Shown: positions 52,218 to 59,857 of the stretch, in pieces
Layout of the letters: each line of letters opens with the position of its first letter
How positions within the stretch are numbered: the first letter of the stretch is position 1
Origin: Actinoplanes sp. DH11
GTDB lineage: Bacteria > Actinomycetota > Actinomycetes > Mycobacteriales > Micromonosporaceae
DNA: 64,000 bases
NCBI RefSeq assembly: GCF_020873875.1
Contig: NZ_JAHWGU010000025.1
Span: 62,001-126,000, forward strand
Direction: 5' to 3'
Notes under the pieces: model-generated
Told to the model about the DNA's origin: nothing
Databases searched by the model: none
What the model saw: the letters and a program-made list of their open reading frames with translations, nothing else
Translations under genes and position numbers: made by a program

Positions 52218-52266
52218 TTGAGCGGTCGATCAAGACGTCGTACGCTGATTTTGAGCGACCGCTCAA
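52218..52266. promoter_or_regulatory. Two TetR-type operators in a divergent promoter
   Basis: TTGAGCGGTCGATCAA (52218-52233) and TTGAGCGACCGCTCAA (52251-52266) are 16-bp palindromes of the same consensus TTGAGCGnnCGCTCAA; the second is perfect, the first has one mismatch. Centres are 33 bp apart, close to three helical turns. They lie 22-70 bp before the DUF2071 start, where they would block its promoter. The repressor gene is not adjacent. Confidence 0.75.
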
Positions 52267-52288
52267 TTCACGGACGGAAGGCGTTCCC

Positions 52289-53056
52289 ATGGGGTCTCCC
52301 CGGCTGGCGAGCGTCGTCGAACGCCGCCTCCTCGTGAACTACCGGACCGATCCGGAGATCACTGCCCGGCTGGTACCGGCGCCGCTGCGCCCGCAAGTCG
52401 TCGACGGGTGGGCGGTGTCCGGCATCTGCCTGATCCGCTTGCGCGGCGTCCGTCCCGCCCGGCCGGGAGCCCGCGGCGGCGCTGCTGCCGGCTGGGTCGG
52501 GCCGAGCAGCGAGAACGCCGCGCACCGCATCGCGGTCGAATGGGACACCCCGGACGGCGTCGCGACGGGCGTCTACATCCCGCGCCGCGACACCGGCTCC
52601 CGGCTCAACGCGTGGGCCGGCGGCCGGCTCTTCCCCGGATGGCACCACCGCAGCGACTTCCGGGTGCGGGACGACGCGGACGGGCTGCGGGTCGCGGTCG
52701 GCGACCCGGACGACGGGGTACGCGTCGACGTACACGCCCGCACCGCCACCACCCTGTCCGGCAGTCACCTGTTCCCCGGCATCGACCAAGCGTCGGCGTT
52801 CTTCCGGCACGGCGCCACCGGCTTCTCCACCACTCCCGACCCGGCCCGCCTCGACGGCGTGCGGCTGCACACCGGCCACTGGCAGGTCACACCCATGACA
52901 CTGGTCTCGGTGCGGTCCACCTTCTTCGACGACCCGGTCCGGTTCCCGCCCGGATCCGCCGTCCCCGACTGCGCGCTCCTCATGCGCGACGTCCCCGCCA
53001 CCTGGATCCCGCTGCCGCCGATGCCGGTGCGACCCGTCCCCGCCACGACTCGATGA
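52289..53056 (+). CDS. DUF2071 family protein (YqjF-like)
   Basis: 255-residue soluble protein: RLASVVERRLLVNYRTDPEI, VPAPLRPQVVDGWAVSGICL, then HRIAVEWDTPDGVATGVYIP and RLFPGWHHRSDFRVRD, fitting the DUF2071/acetoacetate-decarboxylase-like fold. No catalytic lysine can be assigned. GGAAGG lies seven bases before the ATG. Its promoter contains the two TTGAGCG palindromes, so it is probably an inducible gene. Confidence 0.85.
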   Translation: MGSPRLASVVERRLLVNYRTDPEITARLVPAPLRPQVVDGWAVSGICLIRLRGVRPARPGARGGAAAGWVGPSSENAAHRIAVEWDTPDGVATGVYIPRRDTGSRLNAWAGGRLFPGWHHRSDFRVRDDADGLRVAVGDPDDGVRVDVHARTATTLSGSHLFPGIDQASAFFRHGATGFSTTPDPARLDGVRLHTGHWQVTPMTLVSVRSTFFDDPVRFPPGSAVPDCALLMRDVPATWIPLPPMPVRPVPATTR

Positions 53057-53097
53057 CGGGTCGTCATCGCCGGCGGTTCCAGCACGCGCCCCGCCCG

Positions 53098-53946
53098 TCA
53101 AGCCGTCGGGCGCGCGGAATGACTCCGGCGGAAGGCCCGCGGCAGGCGATGCTCGAAGAGCACGGCGAATGTCGCTCCCCCGGCGAACAGCGCCGCGAGC
53201 GTCAGCAGCGTGGGTCCCGGCGGCAGGAGCCGGTCGCCCCCGCGCAGTTCGCCGGCCATGTTTCCCACTACGAGCAGCACACCGGCGAGGAAGCAACCGA
53301 GAAAGACGACGTGGCTGAGCCGGTAACGCTGTTCGCGGCTGTCGAACGTCTCCGCGTACTCCGGTGCCGGTCCGAACTCGGCCGCCGGCGCCGATCCGCT
53401 CGCCCGCGCCAGGTCGTGCACGTCGGCCAGGATCCGGGTCACCTCCGGCTCGGGCAGGTGCCGCAGCCGCAGGTGGAAGGCCAGCGACCGGTAGTAACCG
53501 CCGAGCTCCTTCTCCGGCGTCGCGGCAACCGGCGCAGGTGACGGGTCGGACGGTGCGGGGACGGCGGCCCTGGTGAAGTCGCGGGGCAGGCGGTGGTCGA
53601 GCGCGTACCGGCCGAGCTCCCCCGCCGCCAGCACCGCCACCCACACCCCGAGCACCACCCACCACGGCAGCAGCGTCTGCCCACCGTGCCGGCGCAGCTC
53701 GATGTTGAGGATCACGAAGCCACCAGCGGCCAGGCGTACGCCCCAGATCGCCCAGCGGCTCAGCGGCCAGCGCACCCCGCCCCGGCCGAACGTCGCGGCG
53801 TAGGACTCGGTGGGACCGAACTCGTCGAGCGGCGCCCGCGCCGACGCGGCCGAGAGGTCCCGGACCTCGCTCAGGATCCGCACGATCCGGGTCTCGGACA
53901 GGCCGCGCCCCCGCAGGTGGTAGGCGAGCCGGCGGTAATACCTCAT
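53098..53946 (-). CDS. HAAS-domain membrane protein with duplicated module
   Basis: 282-residue protein built from two similar modules. Module 1: a helical HAAS-like head (YYRRLAYHLRGRGLSETRIV, RILSEVRDLSAASARAPLDE, FGPTESYAATFG), then two membrane helices (about 66-83, 92-112). Module 2: GYYRSLAFHLRLRHLPEPEV, TRILADVHDLARASGSAPAA, EFGPAPEYAETFD, then two more helices. HAAS proteins usually have one head and pair with PadR regulators. Here the gene overlaps the PadR gene by four bases, so they are coexpressed. Confidence 0.85.
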   Translation of the reverse strand: MRYYRRLAYHLRGRGLSETRIVRILSEVRDLSAASARAPLDEFGPTESYAATFGRGGVRWPLSRWAIWGVRLAAGGFVILNIELRRHGGQTLLPWWVVLGVWVAVLAAGELGRYALDHRLPRDFTRAAVPAPSDPSPAPVAATPEKELGGYYRSLAFHLRLRHLPEPEVTRILADVHDLARASGSAPAAEFGPAPEYAETFDSREQRYRLSHVVFLGCFLAGVLLVVGNMAGELRGGDRLLPPGPTLLTLAALFAGGATFAVLFEHRLPRAFRRSHSARPTA

Positions 53947-54302
53947 CGCTCTCCTTTCGCGCCGTGCGCGGCCACCCCGGCCACGGCGGTCATGACGACC
54001 TCGTGCAGTGCCGACCAGTCCTGGCTCAGGGCGGCCAGATCGCGCCGGCCGGCCTCGGTGATGGAGAAGACCTTGCGCGGTGGACCGCCGCTGTCCGGTT
54101 CCCACCGGTGCTCGACGCGCCCGAGCTCCTCCTGCCGGGCCAGCAGGGGGTAGAGGGTGCTGCCCCGCAACGAACCCAGCCCGAGTGCTTGCAGGCTCTG
54201 GAGCAGCACGTATCCATGGGCGGGCCCGCGCCGCAGGACGGAGAGGACGACCAGGGGCAGCGCGGCCCGGATCCAGTCACTGGGCCATCGCTCACCGTCC
54301 AT
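53943..54302 (-). CDS. PadR-family transcriptional regulator
   Basis: 119-residue regulator: LPLVVLSVLRRGPAHGYVLL, LGSLRGSTLYPLLARQEELG, RVEHRWEPDSGGPPRKVFSI (the PadR wing) and TEAGRRDLAAL. ATG at 54302. It overlaps the HAAS membrane protein gene and is expected to repress its own operon. A possible promoter lies in the 36-bp gap to the flavin-protein gene (minus) together with TACTAGT-like AT-rich DNA at 54309-54330. Confidence 0.92.
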   Translation of the reverse strand: MDGERWPSDWIRAALPLVVLSVLRRGPAHGYVLLQSLQALGLGSLRGSTLYPLLARQEELGRVEHRWEPDSGGPPRKVFSITEAGRRDLAALSQDWSALHEVVMTAVAGVAAHGAKGER

Positions 54303-54338
54303 ACCTAGAACGTAACACGAACTAGTACGGGAGACGAC

Positions 54339-54851
54339 CTACCGCGGTGACCGCTTCCAGAACTGGCGGGCGGCGTACCCTTCGCGCCGCAGCCAGTGCT
54401 CGGTGTAGACGATCCGGTCCGCCTCGACGACGACCAGGGTGTCGCGGGGTGGTTCGGCGAGCGGCCGGCCCCGTTCGGCGTGCTCGTTCTCCCAGCGGAA
54501 CGCGGGCCAGTACCGTTCCCGCTCCGGATGCTCCGGCGGCAGCACCCGGGCCTCGCCGAACAGCTGGGCACCCCGGCTGCTGGCCAGCCCGGTCAACGGG
54601 GCGAAGACACCCACCGAAACCCGTGGATCGGCGGCGATGTTGCGCATCTTCGGTGACCGCGGCGCGGCCGTGAACATCACCGCGAACCCGAGGGCGTAGT
54701 AGCGCACCGGGGTCGCCAGCGGCCCGTCCGGTCCGGCGGTGGCCAGCACGCACATGTTCTGCGTGGACAGCAGGTTGAGGATGCGCTCAGCCAGCCGCTC
54801 GCGCGGCAGCCGGTCCTGCGGCATCGGGTCGGCGAGCCAGGGATTCGTCAT
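54339..54851 (-). CDS. Pyridoxamine 5'-phosphate oxidase-like flavin/F420-binding protein
   Basis: 170-residue split-barrel protein: LNLLSTQNMCVLATAGPDGP, LATPVRYYALGFAVMFTAAP, RSPKMRNIAADPRVSVGVFA and a C-terminal VVEADRIVYTEHWLRREGYA. This fits the PNPOx-like family that binds FMN or F420 and reduces small substrates. The ATG at 54851 is the family start. A plus-strand frame begins only 6 bp to its right, which is unusual spacing for two real divergent genes. Confidence 0.85.
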   Translation of the reverse strand: MTNPWLADPMPQDRLPRERLAERILNLLSTQNMCVLATAGPDGPLATPVRYYALGFAVMFTAAPRSPKMRNIAADPRVSVGVFAPLTGLASSRGAQLFGEARVLPPEHPERERYWPAFRWENEHAERGRPLAEPPRDTLVVVEADRIVYTEHWLRREGYAARQFWKRSPR

Positions 54852-54857
54852 CGCGAC

Positions 54858-55091
54858 ATGGTCGCAAGAGGACGGCGGCGGCTCGTGCCCCGTGTCACTG
54901 CGGCCCGCCATGGGTTGCGGTACGGCCAGTACGGGCGCAATCCGCGTACGGAGATGGACGAGCTCGACCTGCTCATCATGCGCGACCACTACCACGAGTT
55001 CATCGGCCCGCACCGCACCCACCCCGGCCGCCATCCCCGGCTGACCTTCCCCCGCGAGAGCGCGACGGCGGCGCTCGCCGATCCCGCGTGA
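54858..55091 (+). CDS. Hypothetical 77-residue protein
   Basis: Short frame with coding-like composition in its second half: YGRNPRTEMDELDLLIMRDH, YHEFIGPHRTHPGRHPRLTF. Family not recognised. The start is only 6 bp from the divergent flavin-protein gene, leaving no room for a promoter, so it may be the tail of a lost gene or may not be expressed. Confidence 0.35.
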   Translation: MVARGRRRLVPRVTAARHGLRYGQYGRNPRTEMDELDLLIMRDHYHEFIGPHRTHPGRHPRLTFPRESATAALADPA

Positions 55092-55128
55092 GCGCCGCCG
55101 CCCCACCGGGCCGCGCGGGTCGTCGGTG

Positions 55129-56061
55129 TCATCGCCGGTGCGCCGTCGTGGGCACGGCGAGGCCGGTGATCGCCTCGGACCGTGACCACAGTTGCCGGGC
55201 GAGACCGAGATCGGTGGCCGGGCCGGAGAGCTTGTCGAAGGTGGGCCGGGCGGGACCGAAGGGCCGGCCCGGCCCGATGTGGCGGCCGGTGGGGGCGGCG
55301 GGCTCGGTGGCGGCGTAAAGGATCGGGGTCACGGCTTCGTCGATGGGCCGGCGCAGGGCGAGCCCCAGCAGGGTGCCGACGACACGGTCCAGCGGCGGCG
55401 CCTCGCGGTCGAGGTGGGTCTTGGTCATGCCGGGATGAGCGAGCAGACTGCGCACCGGCGATCCGGCGTTGCGCAGCCGGCGGTCGAGTTCCAGGGCGAA
55501 CAGGATGTTGGCGAGTTTGGACCGTGCGTAGGCGCGGCCGGGTGAGTAGCCGCGTTCGGCGGCGAGATCGTCGGGGTCGAGGCGGCCGATGCGGTAGAGG
55601 CCGGACCCGACTGTCACCACGACCGGATTGCGTCCCGCGCTCAGCTGCTCCAGCAGCAGGGCGGTCAGGGCGAAGTGGCCGAGATGATTGGTGGCCAGCT
55701 GACTTTCGACGCCTTGCGGGCTGAGCCGGCGCGGCACGTTGCCGATGCCGCCGTTGTTGATCAGCGCGTCGACGGTGACGGCGTCTGCGTGCAGACCCTC
55801 GGCGAACGACTGCACGGCGCCGAGGTCGAGCAGGTCCAGGCGACGGACCTGGAGCTCGGCCGCCGGGTGCTCGGCCATCACTTGATCACGAACGAGACCG
55901 CCCTTCGCGATGTCGCGAACCGCCATGATCACGCGGCCGCCGTGTGCGGCGAGATGGCGGGTGATCGCCACGCCGAGGCCGCTGCTGGCGCCGGTGACGA
56001 CGAAGGTGCGCCCGGTCTGATCGTTGAGGTCGGTCAGGGTCCATTCTGCGGCGTGATGCAT
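55129..56061 (-). CDS. Short-chain dehydrogenase/reductase
   Basis: 310-residue oxidoreductase. LNDQTGRTFVVTGASSGLGV carries the TGxxxGxG cofactor site; ALINNGGIGNV is the (N)NxG motif; the catalytic residues are in YSPGRAYARSKLANILFAL (YxxxK with Tyr in GRAYARSK) and VVTVGSGLYRIG (Ser). Similar in style to the SDR at 18.8 kb. GGGAG lies five bases before the ATG at 56061. It is divergent from a TetR gene whose operator overlaps its promoter, so it is probably repressed by it. Confidence 0.9.
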   Translation of the reverse strand: MHHAAEWTLTDLNDQTGRTFVVTGASSGLGVAITRHLAAHGGRVIMAVRDIAKGGLVRDQVMAEHPAAELQVRRLDLLDLGAVQSFAEGLHADAVTVDALINNGGIGNVPRRLSPQGVESQLATNHLGHFALTALLLEQLSAGRNPVVVTVGSGLYRIGRLDPDDLAAERGYSPGRAYARSKLANILFALELDRRLRNAGSPVRSLLAHPGMTKTHLDREAPPLDRVVGTLLGLALRRPIDEAVTPILYAATEPAAPTGRHIGPGRPFGPARPTFDKLSGPATDLGLARQLWSRSEAITGLAVPTTAHRR

Positions 56062-56080
56062 GAGCTCTCCCAGCACTAAG

Positions 56081-56128
56081 CGGATTACTTATCCGATTGA
56101 AGGGTAGCGAAAGCGGATTGTCAATCCG
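56081..56128. promoter_or_regulatory. Two TetR-type palindromes between SDR and TetR genes
   Basis: CGGATTACTTATCCG (56081-56095) has 5-bp arms, CGGATTGTCAATCCG (56114-56128) has perfect 7-bp arms; both share CGGAT...ATCCG. Their centres are 33 bp apart. They occupy the whole divergent spacer and should be the binding sites of the adjacent TetR regulator, controlling both genes. Confidence 0.75.
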
Positions 56129-56146
56129 GTTAGGTAGAGTGACGAG

Positions 56147-56716
56147 GTGACTCCGCCGCTTCGCGCCGACGCCGCCCGCAACCGTGACCAACTGCTGGCG
56201 ACGGCTCGCTCGGCGATGGCCGAGGGCGACATGTCTCTGCAGCTCAACGACATCGCCCGCCAGGCGGGGATGGGCGTCGGAACGGTCTATCGCCACTTCC
56301 CGACCCGCCGGGCTCTGGTCGAGGCGCTCGCTGACACCACCTTCACCACGCTGATCGAGGAGGCCGGCAACGCGAGCCGGCACAACGACGCCTGGACCGG
56401 AGTCGAGGTCTTGCTGCGCGCTCTGCTTCTGGGGCAGCTGACCGATCCCGCGTTCGCCGAAGTGGTCTCCAGCGGTCCGGACCAGGACGCTTCCACCCGG
56501 ACAACCGGTCATCGGCAGGAATTCGGGGTGGCAGCTCACGCAGTACTGGAGCGTGCGCGGCAGTCCGGTGCCCTGCGTCCCGGCCTCACCGACGACGACC
56601 TGCACCACCTGGTGTGCGGCACCGCGTTCGCCCTGCGCATCGGTGACGAGCCGACCAAGCGGATCGATCGATACCTGCGGGTCCTGCTCGACGGCATCCG
56701 CGCCGAGCAGAGCTAG
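56147..56716 (+). CDS. TetR-family repressor
   Basis: 189-residue regulator with head RNRDQLLATARSAMAEGDMS, LNDIARQAGMGVGTVYRHFP and TRRALVEALADTTF, followed by a ligand domain of about 130 residues with GLTDDDLHHLVCGTAFALRI. It belongs to the group found next to SDR genes. GTG start. It probably represses itself and the divergent SDR gene through the CGGAT palindromes. Confidence 0.93.
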   Translation: MTPPLRADAARNRDQLLATARSAMAEGDMSLQLNDIARQAGMGVGTVYRHFPTRRALVEALADTTFTTLIEEAGNASRHNDAWTGVEVLLRALLLGQLTDPAFAEVVSSGPDQDASTRTTGHRQEFGVAAHAVLERARQSGALRPGLTDDDLHHLVCGTAFALRIGDEPTKRIDRYLRVLLDGIRAEQS

Positions 56717-56755
56717 CCCTGTCGCGGGATCGCAGAACTCCTGGGGTGCGCCATC

Positions 56756-57382
56756 TCAGCGCAGGTGGGCGTCGATGTCGGCGATGGCCTGGGCGGTGTC
56801 GCCGAACAGGACGGCACGCATGCCGAACGCACGGGCACCGTCGACCAGAGCCGGCACGTTGTCGACGAACACGATCTCGTCAGGTTCGGCGTTCATGCGC
56901 CGGCATGTCAGCTGCCACAGCGCCGGGTCGGGCTTGCTGAGACCGGCCTCGTGGGAGTAGATGATGTCGTCGACGAGACCGCTGAAGGCGTACCGCTGCT
57001 CCTCCCGCTCCCGGGCCCCGACGAAGCTGTTGCTCAGGATCCCGGTGCGGTGCGCGGGCCGCAGCGTTCGCGCGTACTCCATGAGCCCGGTGTTGGCGAC
57101 CCCCAAGTATTGCTGCCACATGTCGCTCATCACGGCCTCGACCTGGCCCGCGTCCCATCCCAGCCGTTGACACATCGCCTCGTGCACGGCGGCCTCGGTG
57201 ACGCCGCCGATCCCCCCGGCCGCCCACACGTCGGCCATCGTCGCCTCGATCGTGCCGGTGGGCAGCCCGAGCCGCTGCTCCCAGCGCCGGTCGAAGTCCA
57301 TCGGCTCCACCAGCGCCAGCACTCCCCCGACGTCGAACACCACCGCACGCACAGACCTGCCCTCGCTCTGCCGTTCGATCAC
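56756..57382 (-). CDS. HAD-superfamily hydrolase
   Basis: 208-residue phosphatase of the HAD-IA type. Motif I AVVFDVGGVLALVEPMDF (the nucleophile Asp; the +2 position is Gly as in several HAD-like members), motif II ILSNSF, motif III SKPDPALW (Lys) and motif IV EIVFVDNVPALVDGARAFGM (Asp). Cap domain is helical (about 18-85). Substrate unknown. The start is taken as GTG 57382; GTG 57352 is possible. A hexanucleotide repeat lies 58 bp upstream. Confidence 0.88.
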   Translation of the reverse strand: MIERQSEGRSVRAVVFDVGGVLALVEPMDFDRRWEQRLGLPTGTIEATMADVWAAGGIGGVTEAAVHEAMCQRLGWDAGQVEAVMSDMWQQYLGVANTGLMEYARTLRPAHRTGILSNSFVGAREREEQRYAFSGLVDDIIYSHEAGLSKPDPALWQLTCRRMNAEPDEIVFVDNVPALVDGARAFGMRAVLFGDTAQAIADIDAHLR

Positions 57383-57439
57383 TCTCCGCCCCTCACTTCT
57401 CGTCCCCGCTCTTGAGCCAAAGCACCAGCACCAGCACCA

Positions 57440-57487
57440 GTGCCGGTGCCGGTGCCGGTGCCGGTGCCGGTGCCGGTGCCGGTGCCG
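57440..57487. repeat. Eight tandem copies of GTGCCG
   Basis: An uninterrupted (GTGCCG)8 tract, preceded by three ACCAGC units, lies upstream of the HAD gene and downstream of the carboxylesterase gene. Its six-base unit would keep a reading frame if it were coding, but no supported gene covers it. Perfect short repeats of this kind change length easily. Confidence 0.9.
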
Positions 57488-57490
57488 GAT

Positions 57491-57524
57491 GTCATTCTTG
57501 GACCTCGGCGCCAGTCGCGGTCAG
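57491..57524. repeat. 34-bp dispersed repeat, copy 1
   Basis: TGTCATTCTTGGACCTCGGC and the next 14 bases match 61847-61880 with two differences. This copy overlaps the carboxylesterase 3' end; the other overlaps the DUF998 3' end. Both carry the same minus-strand peptide end (TATGAEV) though only the DUF998 copy is read in that frame. Confidence 0.6.
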
Positions 57525-59158
57525 CGCAGTTTCCCCACCGTCGACCAGAACCCATATCGATGCCGGGCAGTGAAATCCGTCGGACCGATTCCGCTGCCGC
57601 CAACGTCGAGCGCCTGGATGGAGAGCCGGCCCGGAGTGGTGCCCCGCCATGGCGGTGAACCGGGCGCGGCCGGCACCCCTGTGCGAGCGAAGGCGGCCCA
57701 ATAGCCGACCATGCGGCGGGCGAGCTGCTGCTGAGCCGCAGTGAGTGGCTCGGTGTTACGGACGTCGAACAGGTACGGCAGCTCAGCGGCGTGGTAGGCC
57801 CCCATCGGGTAGGGCTTGGCGAAGTCGCTGAACCAGGGTGCGTCGTCGTCGGCGAACTCGTAGGTGAAGGTAGGCACCCGGCGGCTGAGCTGGCGCGAGG
57901 TCTCCACGGTGGAGGCTGCGTGCTGGGCGTCGGTCAGCAGCGCGGCCAAGGCGTGACTGGCGGAGTCGTGGCGGTGCAGCGGATAGTGCCGCAGGACCCG
58001 CGCGGTATCAGCGCCGAACACCTGCCGGACCTCTGCCGGGTACTGCTCGGCCGGGACCGGTCCCCCGTATTTCGCGGTCTCGTAGCCCCAGACCTGCAGG
58101 CGCTGCTCGTCGCGGTTTATGCCGTGCAGCACGGGCACCCGGTTGATCCGTCCCGACGCGATGGCCCGGGCGGGCTCCACCGGAAGCAGGTCGCCGCCGA
58201 CCACCGGGCCGAACGCCGAGCCCGCCGTGGCGGCGGCGGCGAGCAGTTTCGCCGGGGAGACGAGCTCCGGGTCGCGCAGCCGGGCGCCGGTCACGTCACC
58301 ACCGAGGTCCAGCGCGGCGACGAACTGCTGGCCCTGCTCTTCGGCCCGGTGCCGGGATCGGGGCTCGTTGCCCGAACCGGCGCCCGCCGAGGCGGCGCTG
58401 ACACACGGCGCACTCTGGATGATCGCCCGGTGGAACAACCCGGCCGAGGCCGGAGTGGCCAGGTGGGCGCAGACGCTTGTCCCGCCTGCGGACTCCCCGG
58501 CAAGAGTGACGTTGCCCGGGTCTCCGCCGAACGCCGTCGCGTTGCGCTGCACCCAGCGCAGGGCTGCCTGCTGATCGGCGAGGCCGAAGTTGCCCGACGC
58601 CCCACCGCGGTCGGCGTCGTCCAGCAGTGGATGGGCCAGGAAGCCCAGAGCGCCCAGCCGGTAGTTGACGGTCACGACCACCACGTCGCCCTGCGCGGCC
58701 AGCCGTCGTGCCGGGTAGAGGTGCCCTCCCCCGTCCTTGAAACTGCCACCGTGCAGCCACACGATCACCGGCCGCGGGCCGTGCGGCGACGCCGTGTGCG
58801 GCGTGGTGACGTTCAGGTACAGACAGTCCTCGGCCAGGCTGCTCGTGCCGAGGTGATCGCCCTGCTGAGCGCAGAGCGGGGCGGGCCGGGTGGCATCGAG
58901 CGGGCTCGTCCAGGGCGTGGCCGGACGCGGTGGCCGCCATCGCAGGTCACCGATCGGCGGTGCCGCATACGGAATGCCGGTGAAGGTCCGGGTCCCGTCA
59001 GTGGCCGCGCCGCTGACCGGCCCGGCGTCGGTTCTTATGAGGATCCTGTCGGGTGCCGCCCGGCCGCTCGCGGCATCGGCGCGAGCGGCGCACGCACCGG
59101 CGCCGAGTGCACCGATGAGCCCGAGGGCGACCAGGGCGGGTGGGAGGCGTCGATTCAT
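57521..59158 (-). CDS. Secreted type-B carboxylesterase
   Basis: 545-residue exported esterase. Signal peptide PPALVALGLIGALGAGACAA; mature region with FTGIPYAAPPIGDLRWRPPR, EDCLYLNVTTP, the oxyanion HGGSF, nucleophile S223 in VTLAGESAGGTSV, and the histidine in MGAYHAAELPYLFD. The acid is likely in the HGINRDEQRLQ region. It would hydrolyse carboxylic esters outside the cell. It is divergent from a TetR gene, and the spacer holds matching palindromes, so substrate-induced expression is likely. Confidence 0.92.
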   Translation of the reverse strand: MNRRLPPALVALGLIGALGAGACAARADAASGRAAPDRILIRTDAGPVSGAATDGTRTFTGIPYAAPPIGDLRWRPPRPATPWTSPLDATRPAPLCAQQGDHLGTSSLAEDCLYLNVTTPHTASPHGPRPVIVWLHGGSFKDGGGHLYPARRLAAQGDVVVVTVNYRLGALGFLAHPLLDDADRGGASGNFGLADQQAALRWVQRNATAFGGDPGNVTLAGESAGGTSVCAHLATPASAGLFHRAIIQSAPCVSAASAGAGSGNEPRSRHRAEEQGQQFVAALDLGGDVTGARLRDPELVSPAKLLAAAATAGSAFGPVVGGDLLPVEPARAIASGRINRVPVLHGINRDEQRLQVWGYETAKYGGPVPAEQYPAEVRQVFGADTARVLRHYPLHRHDSASHALAALLTDAQHAASTVETSRQLSRRVPTFTYEFADDDAPWFSDFAKPYPMGAYHAAELPYLFDVRNTEPLTAAQQQLARRMVGYWAAFARTGVPAAPGSPPWRGTTPGRLSIQALDVGGSGIGPTDFTARHRYGFWSTVGKLR

Positions 59159-59197
59159 CAGGCTCTCCTTCGCTGGTGATGAGACACACTGTAAAAG

Positions 59198-59242
59198 CGC
59201 CTTAGGCGTTTGCGCAATAGTCTGCCTTAGGCGATCGCCCAA
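59198..59242. promoter_or_regulatory. TetR-type operators between carboxylesterase and TetR genes
   Basis: TTAGGCGATCGCCCAA (59227-59242) is a palindrome with one mismatch; TTAGGCGTTTGCGCAA (59202-59217) is a poorer copy 25 bp away, preceded by CGCCTTAGGCG (59198-59208). The consensus half-site is TTAGGCG. They lie between the starts at 59158 (minus) and 59264 (plus), where the adjacent repressor should bind. Confidence 0.7.
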
Positions 59243-59263
59243 ACTTCGGGTAAGCTGACCGGC

Positions 59264-59857
59264 GTGGGAAACCGAGAAGCTCTGATGGCGGCGGCCAGAC
59301 ACTGTCTGTATGAGAAGGGCTATGCACGCACCACGCTGCGGGACATCACCAAGGCGGCCGGCGGCGTCAGCATGGCTGCGGTCGGCTATCACTTCGGATC
59401 CAAGGAAGCACTGCTCGACCAGGCGCTGGCGGACGCGTCCGCCGAGTGGGGACGAGCCCTCGGTGCGGCGCTCGCGGGTCTTGAGTTACCGCCCGACGCC
59501 ACACCGCTGGAGCGCTTCGAGGCGGCCTGGAGTCAGATCATCGGATCGTTCGAGGATCACCGGCAGCTGTGGAGCGCGACGTTCGACGTGCTCGGACAGA
59601 TCGACCATCAGCCGAAGGTGCGCGAATACCTGGCCGTCGGGCTGCAGGAGGCCCGTGACGGCATCGGGCGGCTCCTCGCCGGCCCGGACGAGACCGACCC
59701 CGCCGTGATCCGCGACATCGGCACTTTCCACCAGGCACTGCTCACCGGTGTGATGGCCCAGCAACTCATCGACCCGGAGAACGCCCCGACCGCCGCCGAG
59801 CTCACCCGGGCACTGTCGCGCGTCACGAGCAAGGGGGGCGCAGCGACGGTCAGCTGA
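59264..59857 (+). CDS. TetR-family repressor
   Basis: 197-residue regulator: REALMAAARHCLYEKGYART, TLRDITKAAGGVSMAAVGYH and FGSKEALLDQALADASAEWG; C-terminal ligand domain with FHQALLTGVMAQQLIDPENA. GTG start at 59264. It probably represses itself and the divergent carboxylesterase gene. It ends 8 bp inside the convergent HAD gene. Confidence 0.93.
   Translation: MGNREALMAAARHCLYEKGYARTTLRDITKAAGGVSMAAVGYHFGSKEALLDQALADASAEWGRALGAALAGLELPPDATPLERFEAAWSQIIGSFEDHRQLWSATFDVLGQIDHQPKVREYLAVGLQEARDGIGRLLAGPDETDPAVIRDIGTFHQALLTGVMAQQLIDPENAPTAAELTRALSRVTSKGGAATVS

Noticed and set aside
57379..57603. Frame encoding a Gly-Thr repeat protein through the GTGCCG tract
   Set aside because: No coding character outside the microsatellite and it overlaps the carboxylesterase 3' end and the HAD promoter.
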